Source of the DNA: Corticium candelabrum
Taxonomy: Eukaryota; Porifera; Homoscleromorpha; Homosclerophorida; Plakinidae
DNA length: 64,000 nucleotides
NCBI RefSeq assembly: GCF_963422355.1
Contig: NC_085100.1
Coordinates: 3,130,568-3,194,567 of the forward strand
Direction: 5' to 3'
The notes beneath the pieces are model-generated. The model did not search any database. It was not told the origin of the DNA and saw only the letters and a program-made list of their open reading frames with translations. Within the stretch, counting starts at the first letter, position 1; each line of letters begins with the position of its first letter. Below, piece after piece: positions 40,067 to 52,139 of the stretch. Made by a program: the position numbers and the translations under genes.

Positions 40067-40552
40067 TCAAACTCTGCTACTCAGGAGGACAACTGTGCGA
40101 GCTTCAATAGCCTTGCCTTCTCCAACAGGCCCCATACCTTCACTTGACTTTGCCTTTATGCCGACACAATCAATACCTATTCCTAATATTTCAGCTATAT
40201 TTCTTCTAATACTTTCTTTCCAAGGCCTCAGCTTTGGTCTCTCAGCAATGATTACACTGTCGACATTTTGTATTGCTAGGTTTTTCTGTGATGCTCTTTG
40301 AACGGCTTCATTGACAAAGATAACGGAAGAAGCGCCCTTCCATTTGTCATCTGACGAAGGAAATATCTCTCCAATGTCTGGCTCTCCACAAGCTCCCAAT
40401 ATGGCGTCAGTGATGGAATGAAGAAGTGCATCAGCATCACTGTGACCGTCCAGTCCAACGTCACTTTCAATAGCAACCCCTCCTAAAAGCAGTCTTCTTC
40501 CTGGAACCAGTTTATGGATGTCGTAGCCCAGTCCAACACGACAGACAGCCAT
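40067..40552 (-). CDS. ispF: 2-C-methyl-D-erythritol 2,4-cyclodiphosphate synthase (IspF)
   Basis: It cyclises CDP-methylerythritol 2-phosphate to MEcPP with release of CMP, a step of the non-mevalonate isoprenoid pathway. The 161-residue protein has the expected length and all signature segments. GLGYDIHKL contains the zinc-binding Asp and His. GHSDADALLHSITDAILGA holds a further zinc His and the substrate loop. DIGEIFP, NVDSVIIAERPKL and KAKSSEGMGPVGEGKAIEA follow. There is no N-terminal targeting extension, so a plastid-type origin is not supported and the enzyme should be cytosolic. The gene is intronless and transcribed away from IspE, whose product is its substrate. Animals are not known to encode this enzyme. 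Lateral transfer from a bacterium is the likely explanation, with contamination or misassembly as the alternative. The donor lineage cannot be judged by eye. Confidence 0.94.
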   Translation of the reverse strand: MAVCRVGLGYDIHKLVPGRRLLLGGVAIESDVGLDGHSDADALLHSITDAILGACGEPDIGEIFPSSDDKWKGASSVIFVNEAVQRASQKNLAIQNVDSVIIAERPKLRPWKESIRRNIAEILGIGIDCVGIKAKSSEGMGPVGEGKAIEARTVVLLSSRV

Positions 40553-40597
40553 TTGTCAATTGCCAGCATCCGGGAGCGCTGCTAAAGCCTACATCAC
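40553..40597. promoter_or_regulatory. 45-bp divergent spacer, presumed bidirectional promoter region
   Basis: Only 45 bp separate the two start codons. No TATA box is visible. Transcription of both genes must start here or inside the opposing coding region, implying overlapping 5' ends or a shared core promoter. Confidence 0.4.
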
Positions 40598-41506
40598 GTG
40601 CATTCGATGGACCAAATAGTGGAGAAAGCTCCTGCCAAGCTGAATTTAACGTTGGAAATAATAGGAAGAAGGAACGATGGTTTTCACGATTTAATGTCGG
40701 TAATGCAGACAGTAGACTTGCACGACGTCGTCCGATGTCACGTGACCGACGACTCCGCACTAACTTTCGAATGCAACGTGAAAGAACTGAGCAACGAAAA
40801 CAACACTGTCTACAAATCAGCCGTGGAACTGCGAGACTATGCGGTATCAAAAGGTTGGAGAAGAAATTCCTTGGGAGCTGCTATCAAGCTAGCTAAGAAA
40901 ATTCCGATTGCTGCTGGTCTCGCTGGTGGCTCATCAGATGCTGCCGCCACTCTGAGAGCTTTGAATGCGTTATGGAAACTCAATCTTAGTATGACAGAGC
41001 TTGTTTCTCTGAGTTTGAAAGTAGGATGCGATGTACCATTCCTAGTGTCTGGAGGAACAGCTTTGGTTGGGGGCAGAGGGGAGTTGATCACACAGTTGCC
41101 ATCTGCAGTAATACCTGGATATGTTACTATTGTTGTGCCTGAATGGAATCCCGACGGTCAGGGTGAAGGGTTGTCGAAGAGTGGAACTCTGTTCAAACAT
41201 ATTACGTCGGCTCACTTCTCTGCTGTATGTGTGTCTTCATCGTTGACCGAGAAAGTGAGAAGACGGGAAACTGTGGTTGATGATGATCTAGCGAACGTAT
41301 TTAAGTCTGTGGTAAATCAAGCGTTTCCTGGCTGGAATTCATTTCATTCAAATTTAGAGCATGGTTGCTCTCAGCGATTTGCATTGTCGGGTACTGGTCC
41401 GGCCATGTATGCATTGGGTTGTGACAAAACCACTGCGACACAAGCCATGCACATTGCAGACAGAGCAGGTATACCTGTTCAAGTGTTTTCGTGTTGTGCA
41501 CAATAG
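40598..41506 (+). CDS. ispE: 4-diphosphocytidyl-2-C-methyl-D-erythritol kinase (IspE)
   Basis: A GHMP-family kinase that phosphorylates CDP-methylerythritol at the 2-hydroxyl using ATP, the step before IspF. The 302-residue ORF carries the N-terminal APAKLNLTLEI...GRRNDGFHDL segment with its catalytic Lys. It also has the glycine-rich ATP loop IPIAAGLAGGSSDAAATLRA, the catalytic Asp in GCDVPFLVSGGTALVGGRGE, and the C-terminal LSGTGPAMYAL loop. Length and order match bacterial IspE. There is no intron and no transit peptide. The ATG at 40598 is the first; a second in-frame ATG lies three codons later (MHSM). The SVMQTVDLHD stretch is reminiscent of Chloroflexi-type enzymes, which is only an impression. 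In plants the pathway is plastidial, and in animals it is unknown. Confidence 0.94.
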   Translation: MHSMDQIVEKAPAKLNLTLEIIGRRNDGFHDLMSVMQTVDLHDVVRCHVTDDSALTFECNVKELSNENNTVYKSAVELRDYAVSKGWRRNSLGAAIKLAKKIPIAAGLAGGSSDAAATLRALNALWKLNLSMTELVSLSLKVGCDVPFLVSGGTALVGGRGELITQLPSAVIPGYVTIVVPEWNPDGQGEGLSKSGTLFKHITSAHFSAVCVSSSLTEKVRRRETVVDDDLANVFKSVVNQAFPGWNSFHSNLEHGCSQRFALSGTGPAMYALGCDKTTATQAMHIADRAGIPVQVFSCCAQ

Positions 41507-41785
41507 GCAGTAATGATATTTTATGTAATAATGTCTCTGTTGTTTGCATAGTTTTAGTTTTATTTTCAAAAATGATTTCGTCATATTTGTTTGGGTCACT
41601 TGTGATCAGTTGATTGTGTAGGCATCTGACTTTGAAATCTGATTTTTATATATTATGCATAGCGAGCACATGCATAGTTAAAACAAAGGGTATAAACAAG
41701 GGTGTAAGATGTTTGCCTTAGAAAGAGTTAAGGCACTTACCATGTTGATTTGAGCATCAAGGGTGCTACAATACACGACTGCCAT

Positions 41786-41842
41786 GGATTCAATACTTCA
41801 TAATGCCAAGATTATCTCGGCATTATGAAGTAGTATCAAATC
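41786..41842. repeat. Palindromic hairpin, possible MITE remnant
   Basis: A perfect 14-bp inverted repeat (TACTTCATAATGCC at 41794-41807 and its complement at 41819-41832) encloses an 11-nt loop. The outer bases GGATT and AATCC also pair. Confidence 0.75.
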
Positions 41843-41856
41843 CAAGCGAGATAGGT

Positions 41857-41858
<2 letters not shown>

Positions 41859-41907
<49 letters not shown>
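41859..41907. repeat. (TA)n microsatellite
   Basis: About 24 AT units. Confidence 0.97.
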
Positions 41908-41908
<1 letters not shown>

Positions 41909-42673
41909 GTTCTCATAAAGAAAGTGGTCATGGTTCTGGCACTCTAATAGAATCTAAGATGATTGATATCTATACTTTCGCTTTAGGTAAGTGACTTTCT
42001 GTATACATTTATTGTTTAGTGAGCGCGTCTGTTATGATATCAGTAATTAATGTGCTCTTGTAGGCAACTTTAAGGCTGTTCAAGCATTTTGTACATCATT
42101 GGAATAGCGGCTACCTATTAACTGCGTATTGTTGGTCCACAAGTGAAAGTACAAATTATCACATTATATATACTAAGTACCGCCCACAAGTTTCACTATC
42201 TAGATTTAGGAAACGATGGCATAGAAGACTAGGCTTTAGAGTACATAGTCGCATGCATCAAGCTACGGGCAGATGTAGTCTTGTGTAACCAGACCCTTTC
42301 TCGCCGCGTCATACTTCTGGGCTGGCCTGCAAAATGTGCAATAGTAAATGAGGCGTCACTCGGTAACGACAATTTACGAAAGGAATCCGGGTGATGCTCT
42401 AATACACTCGTATACATTGCACGACAATCGCGTTTGGGTGGAGCCTGAAAGCGAATGTCTTTCCAATTGAAGACGTATAGTATAGGGCAATTTCTTTTGT
42501 TGGTCACTGTCAGGTGCAACCTATTGATTGCGTCTTGGTTAGACGGAACGCGATATTCTACATTGCGTAATTATACATTTCTATGAATATATGGCGTCAC
42601 ATGATGAGCAGTGTAGATACGCAAGTCTAACATTTCCATTACTTTGTCGCTGTTTGGTGTCAGTAGATTCCTG

Positions 42674-42682
42674 TATATATAG
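42674..42682 (+). promoter_or_regulatory. TATA box of receptor kinase gene 1
   Basis: TATATATAG lies 40-48 nt before the ATG at 42722, so the 5' UTR would be very short (about 15-20 nt) if initiation is 30 nt downstream. Confidence 0.5.
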
Positions 42683-42721
42683 TCAAGAGGATAATAGACG
42701 CGCAGTGTTTCGGACTCAAGG

Positions 42722-45700
42722 ATGAGCTGGGTGCTATTTCTTTCCTTTTTGGGATTCACCATCTGCACAGCGGCAGAGGTGCCAACGGCTCCCAAAGACG
42801 TGCGTGAGCCGGACAGTGACGGACAAGTAAGACAAAGAAACAGTGAACTGAACCTTTTGAGGAGTCTGGATTATTTCTATCCTGACAAACCAGTGAACAA
42901 GTGGAATATTTCTCAGATAAGTCAATCAAGGCAACTCAACACTCCAACTCCAGCAGCACAGATCAGAGCTGCAGTCTACGTGCGCTACGACGACCAAACG
43001 CCCGAAGAAGAACGCGATCGTTTGCACCGTGTCTTGCTATTCGGCGGATGGGAAGCTTTCGATCTACTGTCCATCACACAACCGAGAGGTACGTGGATCT
43101 ACACTCCAATCGTCAACTCTTGGTTTCGTCTTCCGCGTACACAACTTCAACCTCGAGACAGACTAGGGCATTCCCTAACAACAATCTGTGCTAACGAAGT
43201 CGTACTATACGGAGGACACACGAACTCTTATGTATACGATCGGAAAGACTGCGGCGACTGCAGTTCTAGAAACAGTAGTTGTCGGGACCCCTCGACGACA
43301 CAAGATCTGTGGATATTCGACGGAGTACAAGAAACGTGGGAGCAAATAAATGTGACAAATGACTCTCCGCCTCGGCGTGCGTTTCATTCGGCAGTCGCTT
43401 TCGGCTCCACTTCTAACAATAGTTCTAGTGGGGCGTGTCGTTGTCATCAATCTCTTCTCATTTTCGGCGGTGTAGGCGAGAGTGCTACGAATTTATCTGA
43501 CAAGAGGCTGGACGACTTGTGGGAGCTGAAATGTGTTGATGGTGGAGACGGAAATGGCACTTATCAATGGACACGTCACCAACGAAAGTTTCCGTGGCCA
43601 GCAATGCGATCTCTTCATTTCAGTTTCGTCCGTGGCAACGAAATGATAATGTATGGCGGTGTATTAGACGTTGCCAGCGTGAAAGCTGAGGCAGACAGGT
43701 TTTGGTCTCTTGACGTTAGGTCTATGAAATGGACCTGGAAATCGTATTGTCGCAGCCAGCAAGCATCTTCCCTCATATATAATCTATTGACGTCATCTGC
43801 ACAGTCGTCGTCGTTCGTTTTCGAGAAAGATAAGAATAGGATTATTCTCATTCAAACTCGTTGCGTTTTCTCACTGTCTCTGACGGCTTCTCCTTTCTGG
43901 CAAAGACACGATCTCTTCAACGTCGATGCGGCGCCCGTTGATATGACAGACTTTACGGCCGTGTCTGTAAATGGGAAAATAATTGTTTTCTCGGGAATAG
44001 AAGCTCACAACAATTATCAAAACATACGCGTTTGGGAGCTTGCGGAGAGCAACGGCGTATGGGTATGGCAACTTCGTCCTCTGCCGAGACGCGATCCTCC
44101 CGTGCACCCGCTAGTTTCGTGGAACCTTGCAGGAAATCAAATCATTTTTAGCGGAAGCACGTCACCCAGCTGGGCTGGAAAATTCAAAAAAGTGTGGTCG
44201 CAAATACGAGATTCTTTTATTAATAACGAAATTTCTGTAAGTAATTTGTTGTCTGCAGAGTCTACAAATATGATCAAGTTATTGGTAGAGTCTTTTAACG
44301 CCTTTACAAAGCTTTTTCGTAGTTGCACAAGTTGTGAAGTTGTGGAAGAGAATTTCCATTCGGTTTGGCAGATAGATGTTACGCAATGGATGTGGTGGCA
44401 GTACCCGACTTCGACTGACATTCGTCCTGTCTTTTTCACTACCTGTACGACTACTGAATACGAAGGGTCGAGAATGATGGTTACTTACGGTGGATCGTCG
44501 GTCGCAACTTACAAAATGCTGAAATTGTCTTATTCGCGTGCAGGCATACCTATGGTTTTCAACATGTCCGAGGTGTTTGTCTATTTTATAGACAGGCGAC
44601 AGTGGGCGAAGCCCAAGATAATTTCAAGTTTTCAAGGGAGCCCTGGTGTGCGATTGTTCTCTACATTGACAGACATGGGGAATGGCCGTCTTATTATGTA
44701 TGGAGGTGCAGCAGTAGACAATCAAATCATAGAAAGTTTTCTCAGGAATATGACTGGAACAGATTTTTTTAAATTTCTAACGAAGTCTTCGAAGTTTCTT
44801 AAAACTGACGTCTGGGAGATGTTGCTGTCGACAAACTTGAGCAGTCGTCACAGAAGTATCAAAGTAGAGTGGAGAAGGTGGGAGGACAAGTCTGACCTGC
44901 CACCGAGCAGAATCGGCCATCGTTCTGCCGCTGTGCGAGACATTGTCGTCATCTGGGGTGGCATGGCGATAGCCCAAGATAGGAGCGCAACTGTAATAGA
45001 ATGTGTGTCAACTCTTTTAGTTTTGAACATCAGCAGCCAGAAAGCAACAACTTATAAACAAAGTGAGTCTGTGTGTTTGAGCTGGAATCCAACTGGATTT
45101 TGCGGAATGCCTATCACCGTTTTGGGTTCTAGAATTATAGCAATAGGTCATACACAACACGAAAACGGTCATTGTACTAGTACACGTCCTTCAACAGTTA
45201 CTACTAGTACGCGTAATTCAACACTTCTGTCCGTCATGATTGGTGAATTGTCAAACGAATCAACTTGGGAGCCGCACGGTTCTCCTTTGCCTTTCATGCC
45301 GGATTTTCTGTTTGGAAGAAACAAGAAAATTGTAGTCGTTAAACAGGGAAGCAGAAATGACGAACAAGGCAAAGGCCAAGAGCTGACGAATCATTTTAAC
45401 TACAAGGACAATGTGTATATTTCTGAGATGACTCCCGGATGTGGGGAGGGGCAATATTCGGACGATTGGTTTGTCAATGTTTGCAAGCCCTGTAATAGCA
45501 CTTCGTATGCCGCTCCTGGGCAATCCAAATGCACTTCGTGTCCTACTAAGGGCTTGTTTACTCACAACACGCCGGCTGGATCCAAGTACGACTGCCATTG
45601 TGATCCGGCATATTGTATTCACGGTCGCTGCTCGATTGCAAAGTTAGATGAAAGTGTTTCGGCTACCTGTCAATGTTATTTTGGTTTTACTGGAAAAAGA

Positions 45701-46986
45701 TGCCAACATCCCACTAATGCCATCATTATTACCACTTCCATTATTAGTTTTATCCTATTTACGGTTCTAATAGTATTTTTTGTAAGACAAATGAGAAAAT
45801 ACAAGGAACAGAAGGCTCTCAAAGAATCAGAGCTGGAGGAGATGAGTCGAGCATGGAATATCAATGGCTCGGAGATTGTTCTTATGGGTAGAATAGACGA
45901 CGGTGCCCCGGGAAGTTACGGCGACGTCTACAAAGCGCGCTATCGTGACATGACAGTCGCTCTGAAAAAACTGAGACTGCGCACAAAAACGTTTGAAAGA
46001 GAATTTCAAAGAGAAATTCATCTAATGAAGTCTATACGTCACGAGAACATTGTCTTGTTTCTTGGCGCAGGCGCTTTTGCATCAGACGAATGTCCGTTCT
46101 TGGTGGTGGAATATATGCAGAATGGTGCACTTACAACTATTTTGTACGACACCGATGTAATGATTACAGAAGAACAGCAGATAAAGTTTTGTTTGGATGC
46201 TGCAAGAGGCATAAAGTTTCTTCATCTCCAGCGACCACCAAGGATTCACCGCGATTTAAAGAGCAATAACTTGCTTTTGAGTGCTGATTGGGTAGTGAAA
46301 GTGGCTGATTTTGGAAGTGCTCGCTTAATAAAGAGTGTAAGGGCTAGACAGCCCGTGGTTAAGCAGCCCACTGTTTCTAGTACTTCTGAAGAGTGGCAGC
46401 AAGCTGCAGTGCCATTGCTCAGAGCTGACGGAGAACTCTCTGACAGCGTGGGTACAGCGCTTTGGAGAGCGCCAGAAATCTTTGCCGGTGCCAATTACGG
46501 AGCTAAAGTAGACGTGTATAGGTACACTCTCTCACACACGCGCGCGCGAAAGCACGCACGCACGCACGCACGCACACACAAACACACACGCGCGCACGCA
46601 CACTCACGAACACACACACACGCGCGCGCACACCGCGCCACATCATACCTTCACACACATAGACACACTCAATCAATATCCAATTGCTAATTTACTATAT
46701 ATCATGTTTTTACAGTTTTGGTATTGTTATGTGGGAAGTAGTGGCCCGTGGAAGACCCTACAAAGACAAAGGCTATTGTTGGATAAAAGAAATAAAAGAA
46801 GCAGTTCTCGCTGGAGTACGACCTACTTGTCCCAGCCACGTTTCAGAAAACTACGAGTACCTAATGAGCCAGTGTTGGATCACGTGTCCTTCCGAAAGAC
46901 CAAATTTTACTGAAATTGTTCAGCATTTAGAGACAATGTTAGCGCAGGTCAGCAGAAAAGAATACGTGAAGGAAAGTGGACTCTGA
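42722..46986 (+). CDS. Kelch-EGF receptor kinase of the TKL group, copy 1
   Basis: Predicted single-pass receptor serine/threonine (TKL-type) kinase; the ligand is unknown. Two exons, 42722-46521 and 46716-46986, give 1,356 residues. Order: signal peptide (MSWVLFLSFLGFTICTAA); Kelch-type propeller at about 85-760, with recurring LLFGGWE, LIFGGVG, MIMYGG and DDLWEL blades; cysteine-rich TNFR/ephrin-receptor-like segment at about 903-960 (CKPCNSTSYAAPGQSKCTSC); EGF at about 960-995 (CIHGRC...CQCYFGFTGKRC); TM at about 999-1024; kinase from about 1053. The kinase has an intact G-loop GSYGDVYKA, VALKKL lysine, HRDLKSNN, DFG, WRAPE and, across the intron, DVYSFGIVMWE. Unlike copies 2 and 3 there is no intron before the NKW segment that follows the signal region. 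Confidence 0.9.
46522..46715 (+). repeat. Kinase intron of copy 1 filled with alternating CG/CA repeats
   Basis: A phase-2 intron (GT at 46522, AG at 46714-46715) of 194 bp. From about 46535 to 46640 it is almost pure CACACA/CGCGCG, a purine-pyrimidine alternation of Z-DNA-forming type. Confidence 0.85.
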
Positions 46987-47140
46987 TAGTCTTCGTCGCA
47001 TTCGTGGTGCAGTTGGAAGCTACACTGACTGACAGATAGTTAGATATCGGATCGAGTCTGTCAGATATATTGACTGTAACATGACGTTGCGATAGCTTTA
47101 CTGTATTGTCTTCCTGTACGGTATCCTATTTGTGCTATTA

Positions 47141-47146
47141 AATAAA
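47141..47146 (+). terminator. Polyadenylation signal AATAAA of copy 1
   Basis: AATAAA, 155 nt after the copy 1 stop codon. The rest of 46987-47970 shows no gene. Confidence 0.6.
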
Positions 47147-47975
47147 ACGAAATTCTAACTAGAAATGGATAGCCCGGATGCTGACGTAAACCAGGTACTT
47201 TGGATTTTGCAGCAGGGGCGGGGCGTGACTTTGCATCCAATTCTACAAACTCCTAGCGTTGTGCATTGATATTCATTTGATTGTGCACGAAACGTTTTCA
47301 GATTATTTTCAAACTAAACAGCTTTCTCGCATAGCCATTGTCTTCTATATTCTGTATTGTCTCTTACCAATATACACAAGTATCATCACACGTAACGCCA
47401 GAACACACATAATATTATATTGTGAGAAAGCCCTGCGGTTGTACACATTCGCAATACAAGTTGGTGATGTACATGACACATCGAGTGCACTCACACGTCG
47501 TGCTAGATCGGTTTGTCATCGACTTCGTATATGTGTATTTAATTTTCGAGGCGATTTTAGCTAATTATTTTTCACTTGTGCCTATTTTGCAACGTCTTAT
47601 CGTTTACACTCTAAGAGTGTCTGATCACTTGCCAATATCAATTGACATCATTCTGCATGTGCTTCGATCTTTCCTTGGGGTCTTATTCTATTAGTTTCTT
47701 GCACAATTTTTTTGAAACTGGTCGATTATTCGTTTGATAGAGGGTTTCGCTTGCGCAACGTTTGGCAAACGAATTATATACTTGACATGTGCCAATTAAG
47801 ATATACTCATTTCTCGTTTATCAAGAGACGATTGACGTACATTTTCTGTGGTGGCACAACAATTTGCTAAAGTTTAGGTGGACGACTGAGCGTGATCGCA
47901 TGAAGGCAAGAGAGCACGATTACATACTTTGTACTCTGGGTTCGCTGAGATTTCTGTTTTCTAGTTTTGCGCGTC

Positions 47976-50900
47976 ATGAGAAGGAGGAACGTGTGCGTGA
48001 TCACTTTGCAAATTTTTAGTTTTGTTTGCTGTTTTATGTTGCAGTCATCGAGTCAGACATCTGAACATGACATCTGCCAAGAGAAATACAAGGAAAGACG
48101 ACATTTCACACAACAGTGTTGTGCGTGTACATACAAATCGAGTGTGATAGGTTGCGATTTGATTTGCAGGATCCCAAACGAATCAACAAGTGGAGCGAGC
48201 CGCAGATGACGTACTCTTCTCTTCGAAACTGTCCGCGGCCGGCGGCATACGTCAAAGCGGCCGTCTACGTGCGCTACAACGTCACAGACAGTCCAGAACA
48301 ACGCGACAATTTAGAACGAGTCTTGTTGTTTGGTGGATGGGAACACACGAATTTCTACGCCTCCGAGAAGTCTCCACAACGGGGCAGTTGGATTTACACC
48401 CCGACCGAGAACTCGTGGTTTCGTCTTTCGTCGAAAAACCAGCCTCCCAACAGATTAGGCCATTCCCTCACAACGATATGTCGCAACACAATCGTCATGT
48501 TCGGCGGGGTGTTGAACTCGAGGGTCAGCCATGACGTTCATGAGTATGGATTTGATCTAGAAACATTGCCGACTCCTACCGGTGAACTCTGGATTTTTGA
48601 TGGAATAACCGAAGAATGGGAGAATAAAACTTCGGTGTCATCGGAGAGCTCTAAGCCTGTTCCCCGAACTTTCCATTCCGCCGTCGCTTTCGACGTTGGA
48701 AATTCTATGTGCCAACCATCTATTTTCATTTTTGGTGGGATGGCCAAAACGTCCAATTCTGATTCGCCTTACCTGTTAAGCGAACTGTGGGAATTGAAAC
48801 TGTTAACTTTGCGCAATGGGGAGAAAAAAGTGGAGTGGGAAGAGCATATACAAAGTCTGAAGCATTCGTGGCCTTCCGGACGATACCTTCACAGTGCCGT
48901 CAACGTAAACAACAGAACCATGTATTTGTTTGGAGGATTTGTTCGGACAGGACAAGGTAAACCATACGTTACAGAGTCATTTGTTTGGGAGTTTAATCTT
49001 TCGGAAACAATCTGGAATCAAAGGGCTTATAATTACTCGAAACTGAATCGTTCAAGTGATGACATTGACAGTCCAGTAACGAGCACTTCCGCCTTTGTCT
49101 TTTATCCAGAAAGCAACCAAACTCTCCAGATTACTTCAGGTCACGTTTTTACTTTGAGAGAGCCGTTATCTTGGATAGAAAATGCAACGTCGGCCGGAAG
49201 TTCTGCACCGGTTTCGCTAAGGACCTTCGATGCGGTATCGCTTTACGGGAAAGTGTTGGTGTTTGCTGGCGTCGAACCGCACACGTCGTTTCTGACAACG
49301 AGAGTGTGGTACGTCGAGATGAGTTACGGTATATGGTCTTGGCAGCTTCGGCCGACACCGAGAAATAGTCCGCCATTACAAGCACTCGCCTCGTGGAACG
49401 TCGCGGACAAACGACTCGTTTTTAGTGCGAGTGCCTCCCACGAGTGGTCCGCGTCTCTCTTACAAAATTATTCTATATTAACGGCATCTTTTATCAAATT
49501 ATACAAGAAATTTACTGAGTGTGTGGAGAAACCGACTGCAGACAAGAAGGTCTCCGAACTGGGACAACAAATTCGAGATCTAAAACATCATTTTGACCAC
49601 ATTGGGCTCAACACAACTAAGAATTCAGTGTGGGAGATGGATCTAGACAGCCATATATGGTGGCAGTACTCAACTTCCACTGGTATTCGTCCCCTGTTTT
49701 ACACTGCATCCAACCTTATGACATTTAGGCACACGCCGAAGAGCAATATGTCGTTACTCGTCACATATGGCGGTTCGTCGGTGTGGGCGTACCAGAAAAC
49801 GAAATCAGCATCAAGCAATTGCTCCAAGTGTATACTGACTCTGTCTTTTACCGTGGCCGACGTGTTTGTGTATTTATTGGAGCGGAGACAATGGTTCAAT
49901 GCGACAGACAGCTCTAATTCATCTTCTAGACCTGAACCTAGAATCTTCGCTGCTTTAACGGACATCGAAGATGGCAAATCTATGATCCTTTTTGGAGGTG
50001 TCTCTCTTAATGTTACAGTGCTAAACAGAATCTTAAATCAGAAGAATGATTCAATATCTGCATTTGTCGATTTATATAAGCAAGGAAGAGAAAAATTGAA
50101 AAACGATGTTTGGCAACTGACTTTGACGGCCCCCGAAGAAATCGTTGGCCGGATTAACTTCAAAGTTCGTTGGCGTTTGCTGGCAAAAAATTCCAACCCC
50201 AAAAATAACAAAACACCAGAGGGAAGATTTGGTCATATTGCTCTGTTTGTATCAGGTAAGCTACTTATTTGGGGAGGAATGCGTTTGATATCATTTGCAG
50301 TTAAAAACTATTCTGAACCGCTCCAAGATATTTTGCAATGCACGAAAAAGCTTTGGATATTTGATCTGCGAAACAAAAAGTGGCACAACGTGTTACCTCA
50401 AACAGAAAGTAAAGTACTTGCATGGAATTGCTTGAATATAATGGACTTGTGCAAACCTCGTGCTACAATATTGGGACAAAGAATCGTCACTATCGGTAAA
50501 TCAAAGTCTGAATCTGACAGCAAAGCGAGCTGCAACAATCCATCACTTTTGTCCACGTTTGTCATGTCTAATGACTTTAAACATTTGGGTCAACACAATG
50601 ACAGTCAAAAGTACTGGGAAGAACACACAGCGTCCATCGCTTTCAAACCCGAGTATTTGTTGTCGTGGAAAGACAGTATTATAGGGGTTAAACAGGACAT
50701 AAACAGCGACGTTCAGAAACATGGATTGCAGTTAGCATTGACCTTAGAGTATCAAGACAACGTATATATCACGAAGATGCAACCGGGTTGTCTAAATGGC
50801 TCATACTCTTCTGACTGGAAGACTTCACGTTGCTCTCAATGCAATGAAAGCTCATATGCCCAAGAAGGTGCAAAAACCTGCACTGAATGCCCAAAAGGGT

Positions 50901-52085
50901 TGATTTCTAACGGATCGTCTGCTTCGTCTCCTGAAGACTGTTCATGTAGTAAGGGTTACTGTAGCCACGGACAATGCTTTGTTGCAAAATTGGGAGACAA
51001 ATTGTCGGCTGAATGTCAATGTGACATTGGCTTTACCGGTGACAGGTGCCATTATCCCACTTATTTCGTGTTTGCAGCGGTTGTTGCGGTCGTGCTTATC
51101 GTGCTCGTTGTGCTGCTCGTGTTTCTCTGTCTGATGTTGAAGTATAGAAAGCAGAAAACTATCAAGGAAATAGAGCTGAAAGAAATGAGAAATGTGTGGA
51201 CGATCAGCTGTTCCGAGCTGCAACTGTTAGAGAGGATCGACGACGGCATGCCTGGCAGTTACGGAGACGTGCAAAAAGCGCGTTATCGGGACATGACTGT
51301 GGCTGTAAAGAAGCTGAAACTGCGGACTAAAGAATTTGAAAGAGAGTTTAGGAGGGAGACCGAGTTAATGAAATCAATGCGTCACGAAAATATTGTGTTG
51401 TTTATCGGTGCCGGACAATTTCAGACAGATGACTGTCCGTTTCTGGTCGTCGAGTATATGCAGAATGGGGCATTGACCAAGATCTTGCGTAATAGAGAAG
51501 TGACAATTACAAAACAACAGCAACTGAGTTTTTGTCTGGATACGGCCAAAGGAATGGAATTTCTACACAGTCAGAGACCTCCCAGGATTCATCGTGATCT
51601 CAAGAGTAGTAATCTGTTATTGAGCGCAAGTTGGGTAGTCAAAGTAGCTGATTTTGGATGTGCTCGTTTAGTCAAAGTCGAGGGCAACAGACAACCGGTG
51701 GTAAAACGGAGGAACGCCACAGAATACTCGAAAGACAATATTTCAGTGCCATTACTTTCTGCTGGAGGGGACATGTCTGATAATGTAGGAGCAGCTCTTT
51801 GGAGGGCGCCAGAGATTTTCGCTTGTAAGCCATATGGTACGGCTGTAGACGTTTACAGGTAAAACGATAGTTATTTACATTGTTATTTACAAATTTTTAA
51901 TAAAACGCGCGCGCATGCACACACACGCGCGCGCACACGCACGCACACACACACACCACCACCACCGCCGCCACCACCACCACCGCCGCCACCACCACCA
52001 CCACCACCACCGCCACCGCCACAAACCACCACCACCACCACACCACACCGACACCAAGATGAACCAAATTTTTTATTACAACGCG

Positions 52086-52139
<54 letters not shown>

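Larger units (their letters stand above)
41507..42660. other. Intergenic region between IspE and the first receptor kinase
   Basis: It contains a palindromic hairpin (41786-41842), a (TA)n tract (41859-41907) and, near 42274-42290, a motif (GTGTAACCAGACC) that recurs near 9250. No gene was recognised; the 60-codon frame over the TA tract is an artefact. Confidence 0.6.

Noticed and set aside
35490-41506. Whole MTR/IspF/IspE block as a bacterial contig joined by mistake
   Set aside because: MTR is of animal type, and microsatellites and flanking eukaryotic genes are continuous. Kept as a caveat for IspE/IspF only, because reads are not available.
41803-41994. 64-residue ORF with an Ile-Tyr repeat
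   Set aside because: It is made by the (TA)n tract and half of the adjacent palindrome.
48116-48169. Using the upstream open frame as the N-terminus of receptor kinase copy 2
   Set aside because: It has no ATG and lies before a TTTGCAG acceptor equivalent to the copy 3 exon border; an upstream exon is more likely.
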